The position numbers were made by a program, and so were the translations under genes. Positions 53,996 to 62,717 of a DNA stretch of 64,000 bases are shown piece by piece (positions within the stretch are counted from its first letter, which is position 1; each line of letters starts with the position of its first letter). Where the stretch lies: NCBI RefSeq assembly GCF_039831995.1, contig NZ_JBDOIO010000003.1, positions 2,666,001-2,730,000 on the forward strand, in the 5' to 3' direction. Source of the DNA: Paenibacillus pabuli (GTDB taxonomy: Bacteria; Bacillota; Bacilli; Paenibacillales; Paenibacillaceae). Below the pieces are notes generated by a model. It searched no databases and was not told where the DNA came from. It saw only the letters and a list, made by a program, of their open reading frames with translations.

Positions 53996-54595
53996 CTATT
54001 CAGCGCGGAAGTTCTCCCCTTGTCTCTCTCCTAATCCATAATAATGGCGGAAATTATAAATTAACGGGCTCCACTTCGCCGGATCAATTTTATTCAGTCC
54101 AGAGATAAGCTTCTTATGTGCATGTACCTCCAGCGATTTCACTTCGACTACGGCCATAAAAGGCGTATGCTCCGGCGTGCGGATATGCTGCACAGACGCC
54201 TCAATCTGAAGCGGGCATTCCGCTATTTTCAGAGGTTTAACCCGAAGCGATTCCTGAGCTGTTAACCCGGCTGCTTCAAATTTCTCGGAACAAAATTCAT
54301 AGCCCATGTGTCTTTTCTCCTCAGGAACCGGATATGTACCCGTATAACGCCCCAGAGATTCGACTGCTCTCCACATGGACGCATCCGGCAAATTAATGAC
54401 ACATTCAGGATGTCTTTTTAAGTTCTCATATGCTTTTCCCTGTATACCCAAACCAAGAACAAGACAATCCCCCAATGCCCAAGAAGAGGACAATGGCGAC
54501 AGGTTCGTTGTCCCGTCCTCGTTCAAGGTGCTCAAGAGAAGTACTGGCGTTCCATAGTATAAAATGCTTGGGTGAATCGTTTCATGCTGATCCAT
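53996..54595 (-). CDS. Flavin reductase-like (FMN-binding split-barrel) protein
   Basis: 199 residues from ATG 54595 with GAGGAGG five bases upstream; an ATG at 54640 is also possible. Family signs: HPSILYYGTPVLLLSTLNED, TTNLSPLSSSWALGD, HPECVINLPDASMW, TGTYPVPEEKR and KPLKIAECPLQIEA. It would bind FMN and act as an oxidoreductase; the substrate is not known. It diverges from an ArsR-type gene 155 bases away that probably regulates it. Confidence 0.87.
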   Translation of the reverse strand: MDQHETIHPSILYYGTPVLLLSTLNEDGTTNLSPLSSSWALGDCLVLGLGIQGKAYENLKRHPECVINLPDASMWRAVESLGRYTGTYPVPEEKRHMGYEFCSEKFEAAGLTAQESLRVKPLKIAECPLQIEASVQHIRTPEHTPFMAVVEVKSLEVHAHKKLISGLNKIDPAKWSPLIYNFRHYYGLGERQGENFRAE

Positions 54596-54750
54596 TACGG
54601 CCTCCTCAGCAAATCGTTTTCTGGCGTTTTCCGTATTCATTGGTTTGCTCCATCTCCTGTCTCTCACGTACTTGGCCCTCGATGCAAGTTCGACCTTTGC
54701 GGTGGCCTATCCCAATTGTAATATGCCAATAGTTCAAGTATCATCGAAGT

Positions 54751-55449
54751 ATGAATGCATATCCAAATATATCTGTTATCGCCTCATTAATTGCGGATCC
54801 GAGTCGCGCAGTCTTCCTCGAAGCACTGCTTGATGGACGGGCCCTGCCTGCAGGCGAGCTGGCCTATATGGCTGGTGTCACACCCCAAACCGCGAGCAAC
54901 CACCTCGCCAAACTTGTGGACGGCGGGCTGCTGGTCGTTGAACGGCAAGGCAGACATCGCTATTACCGTTTGGCAGGTCAGGAGATTGCCTTTCTGATTG
55001 AGACGATGGGCAGTATCGCTCCTCCTGTTCAGGTGAGGTCACTCAAACAGTCCAACCAGCTCCAGCACCTGAGTTTTGCTCGTACCTGTTACGGACACCT
55101 CGCTGGTAAGCTTGGGATTTCTTTGTGCGATGCATTATTACGGGAGGAATATCTTCTGGAGCCGGAAGAAGATCAGGCCAAGGATTATCACATTACAGAG
55201 AAAGGAGTTCAATGGTTCACTTCCTTCGGGCTTGATCTTCAGGTGAAACCGGGATCAAGACGTGCCATTGCCCGCAAATGTCTGGACTGGAGTGAACGGC
55301 GTCATCACATTTCCGGACTGCTCGGAGAACAAATGGAACGCAGACTGTCACAGCTGAACTGGACACGGAAGAAACCAGGCAGCCGCTCTGTTGAAGTCAC
55401 GGAGGAAGGCAAGAAGGGTTTATACGAGGTTTTGGGAATCTCACTGTAG
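54751..55449 (+). CDS. ArsR-family winged-helix regulator
   Basis: 232 residues. The wHTH is at residues 8-80: IASLIADPSRAVFLEALLDG, AGELAYMAGVTPQTASNHLA, KLVDGGLLVVERQGRHRYYR. The second half (CYGHLAGKLGISLCDALLRE, KPGSRRAIARKCLDWSERRH, HISGLLGEQMERRL) matches longer ArsR-like proteins seen beside oxidoreductases, with possible metal or thiol ligands. The upstream site is weak. Divergence from the flavin reductase suggests control of that gene. Confidence 0.9.
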   Translation: MNAYPNISVIASLIADPSRAVFLEALLDGRALPAGELAYMAGVTPQTASNHLAKLVDGGLLVVERQGRHRYYRLAGQEIAFLIETMGSIAPPVQVRSLKQSNQLQHLSFARTCYGHLAGKLGISLCDALLREEYLLEPEEDQAKDYHITEKGVQWFTSFGLDLQVKPGSRRAIARKCLDWSERRHHISGLLGEQMERRLSQLNWTRKKPGSRSVEVTEEGKKGLYEVLGISL

Positions 55450-55484
55450 GTAGGTTAAATTGTAGCTGTTATCAAAGGAAGATA

Positions 55485-55545
55485 AAAACCAAAAATCCCC
55501 TTCACAACAAACCATAAAACGGTTCATGTGAAGGGGATTCTATTC
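55485..55545 (-). terminator. Bidirectional terminator between the ArsR gene and the tRNA Asn-Ser pair
   Basis: AATCCCCTTCACA (55494-55506) pairs perfectly with TGTGAAGGGGATT (55527-55539). The minus strand continues TTTTGGTTTTT. Confidence 0.88.
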
Positions 55546-55557
55546 GTATAATCAATA

Positions 55558-55671
55558 CGGAGAGAGAGGGATACTCTCACTTCGCTCGAGACTGCGATGT
55601 GTCGCTATCGAAGACTATGCTCCGACGAACCTTTAGGGTTCTCATCCCTTTGCAGAGAAGTATATTCAGAA
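55558..55671 (-). repeat. Degenerate tRNA-Ser-like repeat downstream of tRNA-Ser
   Basis: CGGAGAGAGAGGGAT (55558-55572) is an exact copy of the tRNA-Ser 3' end at 55672-55686. On the minus strand the stretch between them holds CTCTGCAAAGGG, like the anticodon arm of tRNA-Ser, but no complete cloverleaf. It may be a decayed tRNA copy or a leftover attachment site. Confidence 0.45.
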
Positions 55672-55760
55672 CGGAGAGAGAGGGATTCGAACCCTCGCAC
55701 CGCTTACGCAGTCTAACCCCTTAGCAGAGGGTCCCCTTATAGCCACTTGGGTATCTCTCC
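55672..55760 (-). tRNA. tRNA-Ser (anticodon GCT)
   Basis: 89 bases on the minus strand. Acceptor GGAGAGA/TCTCTCC with discriminator G, anticodon loop CTGCTAA in CCCT.../...GGGG arms, long variable arm TGCGTAAGCGGTGC, T arm GAGGGTTCGAATCCCTC. CCA is not encoded. Confidence 0.96.
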
Positions 55761-55766
55761 AAGAAA

Positions 55767-55842
55767 TGGCTCCCCGAACAGGACTCGAACCTGTGACAAC
55801 TCGATTAACAGTCGAGTGCTCTACCAACTGAGCTATCAGGGA
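55767..55842 (-). tRNA. tRNA-Asn (anticodon GTT), CCA encoded
   Basis: Body 55770-55842 (73 bases) plus encoded CCA at 55767-55769. TCCCTGATAGCTCAGTTGGT start, anticodon loop CTGTTAA, T arm ACAGGTTCGAGTCCTGT, acceptor end TCGGGGA with G. Confidence 0.96.
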
Positions 55843-55860
55843 ATAATCTCGAATAAACAT

Positions 55861-55889
55861 AATTTATCATGATTAATAAGCCAAGTCAA
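55861..55889 (-). promoter_or_regulatory. Promoter of the tRNA Asn-Ser pair
   Basis: TTGACT (55884-55889) and TAAATT (55861-55866) on the minus strand, spacer 17, about 19 bases before the tRNA. Confidence 0.6.
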
Positions 55890-55995
55890 TAACCTTGTCT
55901 ACACTTTCTGGCTAGTTGTAAAAAAGGGAGAAAACGCTAATTATAAAGGTACATTTTATACCCTATTCAACAGGTTATGCCTATTGTAATTGATA

Positions 55996-56466
55996 CTATA
56001 CGTTTGAAATGGTTTGGAGTCCCAGCTTACCGGCGCATCGGCCGCACCTGTAACGTTTGGGATCCATTTTTCGTTTACGCAAATATTCCGTACCACAACT
56101 CTTGCATACCAGCTTGTACCGATAAGGCAGCGGCTTCCTGCCCTTGCCATCCGGTAAGGATTGACAGAACCTTGAACCGCCTACCTTTTGCAAAAGAGCC
56201 TTGAACTCCGGGTCCCTATGGCGATAGCCGCGTCCGCGTATATGCAGATGGTAGTGACACAATTCATGCTTGATGATCTTCTCGACTTCCTCCCGGCCGT
56301 ACGCTTCAAGCTGATGTGGATTAATCTCAATTCGGTGACTCTTCAGCATATATCGCCCGCCAGTTGTCGTCAGACGACGATTAAACAAGGCCTCGTGGGT
56401 GAACGGAACCCCGAAATGATCGAGAGATACCTGCTCAATCCACTGCTGCAACTCAGCATTATCCAC
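55996..56466 (-). CDS. SprT-like zinc metalloprotease-fold protein
   Basis: 156 residues from GTG 56466 with GGAGGGG nine bases upstream. SprT-like domain: FGVPFTHEALFNRRL-like start, GGRYMLKSHRIEINPHQ, and the HExxH site IIKHELCHYHLHIRGRGYRH. A C-terminal zinc ribbon has KLVCKSCGTEYLRKRK and YRCGRCAGKLG. It resembles YdcK of Bacillus. Spartan relatives cut DNA-protein crosslinks, but the bacterial role is not settled. Confidence 0.9.
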   Translation of the reverse strand: MDNAELQQWIEQVSLDHFGVPFTHEALFNRRLTTTGGRYMLKSHRIEINPHQLEAYGREEVEKIIKHELCHYHLHIRGRGYRHRDPEFKALLQKVGGSRFCQSLPDGKGRKPLPYRYKLVCKSCGTEYLRKRKMDPKRYRCGRCAGKLGLQTISNV

Positions 56467-56587
56467 CCGGCTTCCCCTCCTTTCTCACCCCTCGGAACGC
56501 TTGATTTTCCAGTATAACACTTGAATTTTAACCGTTTCGTAGGCTACACTGTCAAGTAGAATGTATGAGGGGAGATTATTACTCGTT

Positions 56588-56944
56588 ATGCCTACAATGC
56601 GCTATGTCATCCTGCAGCAGGAGCAGCAATTGCAGTTTGTTGAAATGCCTGCCGATTACGCCTATCAGCTCAGTGCACTCAACCTGCGTCTGCACAAAGA
56701 GATTGATAAACTTACCGCGGCGGATGTACCTGTACTGCCCTGGGCCATCGCTGAATGTGACAACCTTGATCTTCTGAACGAGCAGCTTAGCATCATCGGA
56801 GGGCTGGAGTACATCAATGCGCTTGAGCATAGTTTCGCCCAACTGCGTGAGACGCATTATCCCTTGATTTCCTTACTTACTGAAATTCGGGCCCTTCAAG
56901 CCCAGCTGGAACAATGGTACGAAGAAGAAATGGAATCACTCTGA
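56588..56944 (+). CDS. Small protein of unknown function
   Basis: 118 residues from ATG 56588; AGGGGAGA lies about 13 bases upstream, longer than usual, and an ATG at 56561 has no site, so the start is uncertain. The sequence is acidic and helical: MRYVILQQEQQLQFVEMPAD, YAYQLSALNLRLHKEIDKLT, HSFAQLRETHYPLISLLTEI, with a C-terminal coiled-coil tendency (RALQAQLEQWYEEEMESL). No family recognised. It has its own terminator. Confidence 0.6.
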   Translation: MPTMRYVILQQEQQLQFVEMPADYAYQLSALNLRLHKEIDKLTAADVPVLPWAIAECDNLDLLNEQLSIIGGLEYINALEHSFAQLRETHYPLISLLTEIRALQAQLEQWYEEEMESL

Positions 56945-56983
56945 TTGATTTATCGTTTTCTAAAACTGCACACCCTAACCTGT

Positions 56984-57018
56984 AAGCGCATTTCCGTAAA
57001 CCGGATTTGCGCTTTTTA
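56984..57018 (+). terminator. Terminator after the 118-residue protein gene
   Basis: AAGCGCA...TCCG (56984-56996) pairs with CCGGATTTGCGCTT (57001-57014); T5 follows. Confidence 0.85.
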
Positions 57019-57154
57019 TCTTATTAGAGTCAACCAGGACGGTTGACGAGCCGGACATTGTTTTTACTCACTCCAAGCGGGTTAATCCGCACAGTCCAGG
57101 CTGTTGCCACATATGCTAACGTACAGATGAATTATGCAAGAGGAGGAGATCCCT

Positions 57155-57298
57155 TTGCCTCAATGGCTTTGCAATCAACTGATGCGTGCATTTCACAAAA
57201 AGGACAGCAGACAGATCAAGCTGCTGAACGAATGCTGGTTCTTTTACCGGAACAAACCTGCAAATGGCACACCGCGCAGCGCGGATCGTGAACTCTAG
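57155..57298 (+). CDS. cmpA: Cortex morphogenetic protein CmpA
   Basis: 47 residues from TTG 57155 with AGGAGG eight bases upstream (57141-57146). The sequence MPQWLCNQLMRAFHKKDSRQ then IKLLNECWFFYRNK matches Bacillus CmpA (MPxWLxxQMxRAFxxKDxxQIKLLNxCWxFYR), with ten extra C-terminal residues. CmpA works with ClpXP to remove SpoIVA that is wrongly assembled, as a quality check on the spore envelope. Another frame is also open here (57043-57291) but has no site. Its presence marks a spore former. Confidence 0.9.
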   Translation: MPQWLCNQLMRAFHKKDSRQIKLLNECWFFYRNKPANGTPRSADREL

Positions 57299-57399
57299 AA
57301 TCTGACCTCACTCTTCATGTCCCCAACCAATTCACTCTTCCTTCATGAACTCATTCGAAGAATATGGAACGGACGACAACACCATTCGAGCCGATCAAC

Positions 57400-57431
57400 A
57401 AACAGCCTTCCCGTAACTGGGAAGGCTGTTC
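57400..57431 (+). terminator. Terminator between cmpA and tex
   Basis: AACAGCCTTCCC (57401-57412) pairs with GGGAAGGCTGTT (57419-57430) over a six-base loop. The T-tracts are modest on both strands. Confidence 0.7.
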
Positions 57432-57444
57432 TCGGATCTTGGGA

Positions 57445-59664
57445 TTAGGAAGTCTGCTTCGAAGCAGGCTTTTTCATGGTCAGGCCGACCCGGCCCTTTT
57501 TGGTATCCACATTCATAACCCATACCGTTACATTGTCACCGACAGAAACAACATCCATTGGATGCTTCACGTAACCGTTGCTCAGCTGTGAAATATGGAC
57601 AAGTCCATCACTTTTGATCCCGATATCGACAAAGGCACCAAAATCAATAACGTTGCGAACAGTACCTTGAAGTTCCATGCCTTCGACCAGATCCTCAATT
57701 TTAAGGACATCCGTACGGAAAATAGGCAGTGGCATTTCTTCACGCGGGTCACGTCCCGGGCGCTGTAAGCTGTCGAGAATGTCGCGCAGTGTAGGCACAC
57801 CCACGTCCAGTTTCACCGCCAGTTGTTCAGGCTGCTGCTCGGATAGAAGCACAGACAACTCCTTGCTGCCAAGCTTGTCCAGTTCCACCTGAAGTTCTTT
57901 GAACAACTGATCGACGACTTTGTAGGATTCCGGGTGAATCGGTGTACGATCCAGCGGATTCTCACCTTCACCAATACGCATGAAACCTACGCATTGTTCA
58001 TAGGTTTTGGCACCCAGACGTGGTACCTTCTGCAACTGACGACGGTTCGTAAACCGTCCGTTCTCCTCGCGGTACTTTACAATGTTTTTGGCAATGGTCG
58101 CATTCACGCCGGCAACATAGGACAACAGTGATGGCGAGGCCGTATTCACATCCACGCCTACATGGTTAACCGCTGACTCCACGACCGCTTTCAGACTTTC
58201 CTCCAGAATCTTCTGAGAGACGTCATGCTGGTATTGTCCTACGCCAATTGCTTTTGGATCAATTTTCACCAGTTCAGCCAGGGGGTCCTGTACACGACGG
58301 GCAATGGAAGCTGCACTGCGTTCGGCCACATCCAGATCCGGGAATTCCTCCTGTGCCAGCTTGGAAGCGGAATACACACTTGCTCCAGCTTCATTAACAA
58401 TGAGGTACACGAGGCTCTCATCGCCATTTTCCTGAATGATCTCGGCCACAAACTGCTCCGTTTCACGGGAAGCTGTACCATTACCGATAACGATCAATCC
58501 GATATCATACTGCTTGATCATCCGGTGAAATACCTCGGCTGCTTCGCGCTTTTTGTTGTGCGGCGGCGTTGGATACGTAACAGCCACTTCCAGCAGTTTG
58601 CCCGTATCATCCACTACAGCCAGTTTACAGCCAGTACGATAAGCAGGGTCGACACCAAGCACACGTTTGCCATGGATCGGGGGCTGAAGCAGCAGGTTAC
58701 GCAGATTGGCAGAAAATACGGAGATCGCCTGACTTTCACCCTTTTCTGTCAATTCTGCCCGGACCTCACGCTCAATCGAAGGTGCAATCAGCCGTTTGTA
58801 GGCATCTTCAATGACAGCGCGCAATACGTCCTGCACCGCAGATGCCCCTTTGATGATCTGACCTTCCATATGACGATGGGCCGGATCAGATGGCACTTCC
58901 AGACCTACTTTCAGAATATTCTCACGCTCACCTCGGTTAATGGCGAGAATCCGGTGCGGAGGCATCTTTTTAGCCAACTCACGATAATCATAGTAGTTCT
59001 CATATACGGATTCCTGCTCGGCATCCTTCGCTTCCGAAGTCAGCATGCCATGATCCAGCGTATAGCGACGAATCCACGCACGAATGGTCGCATCATCAGC
59101 GATGTTCTCGGCGAGAATGTCTTTGGCTCCCTGAAGGGCTGCTTCTGCATCGTCCACTCCAAGCTCGGCATTGATGTAACGCGCAGCTTCCTCGAGCACA
59201 TTCCCCTGTTTCGGTTGACTCCAGATCCATACAGCTAAGGGCTCAAGACCTTTTTCCTTGGCTACGCTGGCACGTGTTTTACGCTTCTGGCGATAAGGAC
59301 GATACAGATCCTCTACCTCCTGCAGCTTCACAGCCTGGGTAATGGACTTTTTCAGTTCTCCCGTCAGTTTACCTTGTTCTTCTATAATACGGATGACTTC
59401 CACTTTGCGATCCTCAAGGTTACGCAGATATACGAGACGTTCCTCAATCAGTCGCAGCTGGTTCTCATCCAGCTCTCCAGTCATTTCCTTACGGTAGCGG
59501 GCGATAAACGGAATCGTGTTGCCTTCTTCCAGAAGCTCTGACGTCGTGCGCACCTGCTTCAAGGCCAGTGACAGTTCCTTGGCTACCTGTTTGATGATTC
59601 TTTCCTGGCGTTCCGCCTTTATTGTTTCTTCATTGGGTTCCAGAACCGTTCCCTGTTCAGACAA
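57445..59664 (-). CDS. tex: Tex family RNA-binding transcription accessory protein
   Basis: 739 residues from TTG 59664 with AGAGGG six bases upstream; ATG 59706 has no site. Domains in order: N-terminal helical Tex domain (ELLEEGNTIPFIARYRKEMT), YqgF-like RNase H fold (GVDPAYRTGCKLAVVD), HhH motifs (LLSYVAGVNATIAKNIVKYR) and a C-terminal S1 domain (GMELQGTVRNVIDFGAFVDI). It binds nucleic acids and affects transcription; it is conserved in Bacillales next to sprT/cmpA. Confidence 0.96.
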   Translation of the reverse strand: MSEQGTVLEPNEETIKAERQERIIKQVAKELSLALKQVRTTSELLEEGNTIPFIARYRKEMTGELDENQLRLIEERLVYLRNLEDRKVEVIRIIEEQGKLTGELKKSITQAVKLQEVEDLYRPYRQKRKTRASVAKEKGLEPLAVWIWSQPKQGNVLEEAARYINAELGVDDAEAALQGAKDILAENIADDATIRAWIRRYTLDHGMLTSEAKDAEQESVYENYYDYRELAKKMPPHRILAINRGERENILKVGLEVPSDPAHRHMEGQIIKGASAVQDVLRAVIEDAYKRLIAPSIEREVRAELTEKGESQAISVFSANLRNLLLQPPIHGKRVLGVDPAYRTGCKLAVVDDTGKLLEVAVTYPTPPHNKKREAAEVFHRMIKQYDIGLIVIGNGTASRETEQFVAEIIQENGDESLVYLIVNEAGASVYSASKLAQEEFPDLDVAERSAASIARRVQDPLAELVKIDPKAIGVGQYQHDVSQKILEESLKAVVESAVNHVGVDVNTASPSLLSYVAGVNATIAKNIVKYREENGRFTNRRQLQKVPRLGAKTYEQCVGFMRIGEGENPLDRTPIHPESYKVVDQLFKELQVELDKLGSKELSVLLSEQQPEQLAVKLDVGVPTLRDILDSLQRPGRDPREEMPLPIFRTDVLKIEDLVEGMELQGTVRNVIDFGAFVDIGIKSDGLVHISQLSNGYVKHPMDVVSVGDNVTVWVMNVDTKKGRVGLTMKKPASKQTS

Positions 59665-59865
59665 ATAAATCCCTCTTTCCTTCCTGAATCGTTTCAGATT
59701 AAGCATGTTCAGGGCAGCTATGCTGCTGTAATCACATTATCAAATCTGCATTCATGCAGATTGCTCTTCCCTATATTATCACAAAATCCCGTTCAGTTTT
59801 CCAGCATTCATACCAGTTACAAGTTCTTACAGTGGAGTCCATGGTTCATCGCTTCGCGTAACCCA

Positions 59866-59912
59866 TAAGAAAAGACCGAAAAACGTCACCCCGACGTATT
59901 CCGGTCTTCCCC
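59866..59912 (-). terminator. Terminator after the GH36 gene
   Basis: AAGACCG (59872-59878) pairs with CGGTCTT (59902-59908), with inner ACGTC/GACGT; TTTTCTTA follows on the minus strand. Confidence 0.82.
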
Positions 59913-59941
59913 GAAAAGCACTGCATTAAACGCAGGATTAA

Positions 59942-62131
59942 CTATACCCGTTCGAATCGGAACATCTCGCTCAGGTAATCACCCGATGCACGGCCTACAG
60001 AAATTCCACCATACATCAATGCATCCCCCGTGTACGTCTCCGTACTGCCCTTCAGGCGGTAATCGGCATTCGGATCCAATCCTTTCAGCTTCAGACGTTG
60101 GAGCGGCGCATTGGGCTCAGACAACACGCGGAAATAGAATACAACCGCTTCGCTTCCATCCGGTGCAATAAACATCCATGCGGTTTCATTGCCCTCAAAC
60201 GGACTGAGCAGACGACGGAACGTGCCATACTGAATGGTGCTCCGAATCTCCTTGTACAGCTCCACTTGAGCCTTCACAATGGCATTCTCTTCCTCTGTGA
60301 AACTTGTCAGGTCAAGCTCGTAGCCAAAGTTGCCCGACATGGCAACATGTCCGCGGGTCTCGAGCGATGTGATGCGGTTAACCTGATGGTTCGGTACGGC
60401 CGAGATATGCGATCCCATGGAACTTACTGGATACACCAGACTTGTCCCGTATTGGATGCGCAAACGGGAGACAGCATCCGTATTGTCGCTTGTCCACGTT
60501 TGTGGCATGTAATACAGCATTCCCGGATCGAAGCGGCCCCCGCCGCCTGAACAGCTCTCAAACAAAATATTAGGGAAGGAGGACGTAATCCGTTCCATCA
60601 CTTCATACAAACCAAGCATATAGCGGTGAGCTGTCTCACGCTGTCTATCCGCAGGCAGAAGCGCAGAGCCCACCTCCGTCATATTCCGGTTCATATCCCA
60701 CTTCACATAAGAAATCGGTGCAGATCCCAGCACATCGCTCAGCATGCGTACGATTTCATCCCGGACGTCCTGACGGGAGAAATCCAGCACCAATTGCTGT
60801 CTGCCCTCTGTCCGGCGACGATCAGGCACATGCAGGCACCAGTCCGGGTGCTTGCGATACAATTCACTGTCCGGCGAGATCATCTCAGGCTCGAACCACA
60901 GTCCAAACTGCATGTCCAATCCGGTTACCCGGCTCGCCAGATCCTCCAGACCTTGAGGCAGCTTGTTCTTGTCCACAATCCAGTCTCCCAGCGAGGAGTT
61001 GTCGCTGTCGCGATGTCCGAACCAGCCGTCATCGAGTACAAACAGCTCAATACCGAGCTTCTGTCCTGCACGCGCAATCTGTTCAATCTTGTCCGCATTA
61101 AAACCAAAATACGTTGCTTCCCAGTTGTTAACCAATACCGGGCGCTCTGTATTGCGGAATTTGCCGCGTGCAAGCCGTTCGCGATAAAGTTCGTGATAAG
61201 ACTGGGACATGCCGTCAAGTCCTGCATCAGAATATACCATGACCGTTTCAGGCGTTTGGAAAGCTTCTCCGGATTCCAGCTTCCAGCTGAACTCAAACGG
61301 GTTAATGCCGAGTGATACACGCGTGGTGTGGAACTGATCCACTTCCGCTTGCGCTGTAAAACTTCCGCTGTATACGAGACTGAAGCCGTATACTTCTCCC
61401 TGATCTTCATCCGTACCTGGCGTCATCAATGCGATAAACGGGTTTTGTTGATGGCTGCTTGAACCACGGCGGCTCTCGACGCCTTGCAAACCGGAAGCTA
61501 GAGGGCGACGAACAATATCGCGTTCCCGCGTCCATGCACCCGACAGCTGCAGCAGCTCATAATCGGCATGTGGGAAATCTACGGATGTGCTTAGGGCACG
61601 AGCCACATTCACCGAGGTAGCGCTCTCATTTATGATACGCATGGACCGCGTAATAGCGTTGAAGGAAGAATAAGCTGTATAGGAGAGCTCGATGCGAACT
61701 CCTGCCACGCGATCTTCCATCTCGATTACAAGTGTATCAGCTTCATCTGCAGATTCCACATAGGTCGCCGGCAATCCCTGAAGAGCAGGTTTCCCTTTCT
61801 CCAACCGATGGCCGATATACGTGAATTCCGAGACGCTTGAACCATTCTCAAGTTGAAGCTGGACTGCCGGGTTACGGAAATCACTTGTTCCATAGACTGG
61901 CAGTTCCAGCGGAAGTGTATCGAATGAAATCGTCCGATCCTCCGGTACCGGATTCGGGCTGAAGGAAGCACGCTCGGTCCGAACATGCAGCCAGCTCAGA
62001 TCCGTGTCGCGCAATTTTTTGCCATAATACAGATGTACCAAATATCCCGAAGGAAGCACCTGGAATACATAACTTGCCTTGCGGGTTTGTAAATGAAATT
62101 GTAGTTTCTCCTGATTGATATAAATGCTCAT
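59942..62131 (-). CDS. Alpha-galactosidase, GH36 family
   Basis: 729 residues. It removes terminal alpha-1,6-galactose from melibiose, raffinose and related sugars. The N-terminal beta-sandwich is followed by a TIM barrel: NNWEATYFGFNADKIEQIAR, ELFVLDDGWFGHRDSDNSSL, FGLWFEPEMISPDSELYRKH, the nucleophile Asp in YVKWDMNRNMTE, and the acid/base Asp in TWTSDNTDAVSRLRIQYGTS; CSGGGGRFD is also present. GGAGGAG precedes ATG 62131. There is no signal peptide, so it is intracellular. A candidate cre lies just after the promoter. Confidence 0.96.
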   Translation of the reverse strand: MSIYINQEKLQFHLQTRKASYVFQVLPSGYLVHLYYGKKLRDTDLSWLHVRTERASFSPNPVPEDRTISFDTLPLELPVYGTSDFRNPAVQLQLENGSSVSEFTYIGHRLEKGKPALQGLPATYVESADEADTLVIEMEDRVAGVRIELSYTAYSSFNAITRSMRIINESATSVNVARALSTSVDFPHADYELLQLSGAWTRERDIVRRPLASGLQGVESRRGSSSHQQNPFIALMTPGTDEDQGEVYGFSLVYSGSFTAQAEVDQFHTTRVSLGINPFEFSWKLESGEAFQTPETVMVYSDAGLDGMSQSYHELYRERLARGKFRNTERPVLVNNWEATYFGFNADKIEQIARAGQKLGIELFVLDDGWFGHRDSDNSSLGDWIVDKNKLPQGLEDLASRVTGLDMQFGLWFEPEMISPDSELYRKHPDWCLHVPDRRRTEGRQQLVLDFSRQDVRDEIVRMLSDVLGSAPISYVKWDMNRNMTEVGSALLPADRQRETAHRYMLGLYEVMERITSSFPNILFESCSGGGGRFDPGMLYYMPQTWTSDNTDAVSRLRIQYGTSLVYPVSSMGSHISAVPNHQVNRITSLETRGHVAMSGNFGYELDLTSFTEEENAIVKAQVELYKEIRSTIQYGTFRRLLSPFEGNETAWMFIAPDGSEAVVFYFRVLSEPNAPLQRLKLKGLDPNADYRLKGSTETYTGDALMYGGISVGRASGDYLSEMFRFERV

Positions 62132-62162
62132 ACGTCTCCTCCACCTCTATATACGTCTTTGG

Positions 62163-62190
62163 CGTAAACGGTTTCTCAGGTTCCATTATA
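62163..62190 (-). promoter_or_regulatory. GH36 promoter -10 with candidate cre site
   Basis: TATAAT on the minus strand (62185-62190); transcription would start near 62178. CGTAAACGGTTTCT (62163-62176) fits the cre consensus TGNAANCGNWNNCA at 12 of 14 positions in the AGAAACCGTTTACG direction, right after the start point, where CcpA blocks elongation. Confidence 0.5.
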
Positions 62191-62233
62191 GCGAAAAGCA
62201 CGCCAATGTTCTACGCTTTCATTTTAGTTTAAT

Positions 62234-62273
62234 CAAAAGAGCGTACCGCTGCCCTTGGGCCGCGATACGCTCC
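62234..62273 (-). terminator. Terminator of the alr-endoAI-endoA transcript
   Basis: AGAGCGTACCGCTGCCC (62239-62255) pairs with GGGCCGCGATACGCTC-type sequence (62257-62272); TTTTG follows on the minus strand. Confidence 0.75.
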
Positions 62274-62363
62274 TCTGATCTGTTGTCTGTAATTGTGTGT
62301 TCCCCGCAAGGAACATCCCGCAGCGGACGGATTGCTGGCAGCCCAAACAGACTGCCTTGCAAC

Positions 62364-62714
62364 TTAAAAATCGATCAAACCCAGACTGATCTGTAACGCC
62401 TCATTGACCAATTTCATGGTCTCCTCGTCCAGATGGGTAATCTTGTCAGTCAGTCTTTGTTTGTCAATCGTCCGTATTTGTTCGAGCAAAATGACAGAGT
62501 CCCGGTCAAAGCCATGAGCCGCAGCATCAATCTCGACATGCGTCGGCAGCTTTGCCTTCTGAATCTGGGCGGTAATAGCCGCCACGATACACGTTGGACT
62601 GAACCGGTTGCCGATGTCATTCTGGATGACCAGCACCGGCCTGACTCCACCTTGTTCGGAACCGACAACGGGAGAAAGATCCGCAAAAAAAACGTCACCG
62701 CGTTTTACGATCAA
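62364..62714 (-). CDS. ndoA: Endoribonuclease toxin EndoA (MazF family)
   Basis: 116 residues from TTG 62714, with GGGGTG upstream, three bases after the antitoxin stop. MazF fold: [60 protein letters not shown], and [20 protein letters not shown]. Bacillus EndoA cuts mRNA at UACAU sites. It is held inactive by EndoAI. Confidence 0.96.
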   Translation of the reverse strand: MIVKRGDVFFADLSPVVGSEQGGVRPVLVIQNDIGNRFSPTCIVAAITAQIQKAKLPTHVEIDAAAHGFDRDSVILLEQIRTIDKQRLTDKITHLDEETMKLVNEALQISLGLIDF

Positions 62715-62717
62715 TGT

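Noticed and set aside
57043..57291. 82-codon frame overlapping cmpA
   Set aside because: It lacks a ribosome-binding site, while the other frame has AGGAGG and matches CmpA.
58225..59238. 337-codon open frame opposite tex
   Set aside because: Shadow of the tex coding sequence; composition is unlike real proteins.
60626..61315. 229-codon open frame opposite the GH36 gene
   Set aside because: Antisense to the catalytic barrel of a well-supported alpha-galactosidase.
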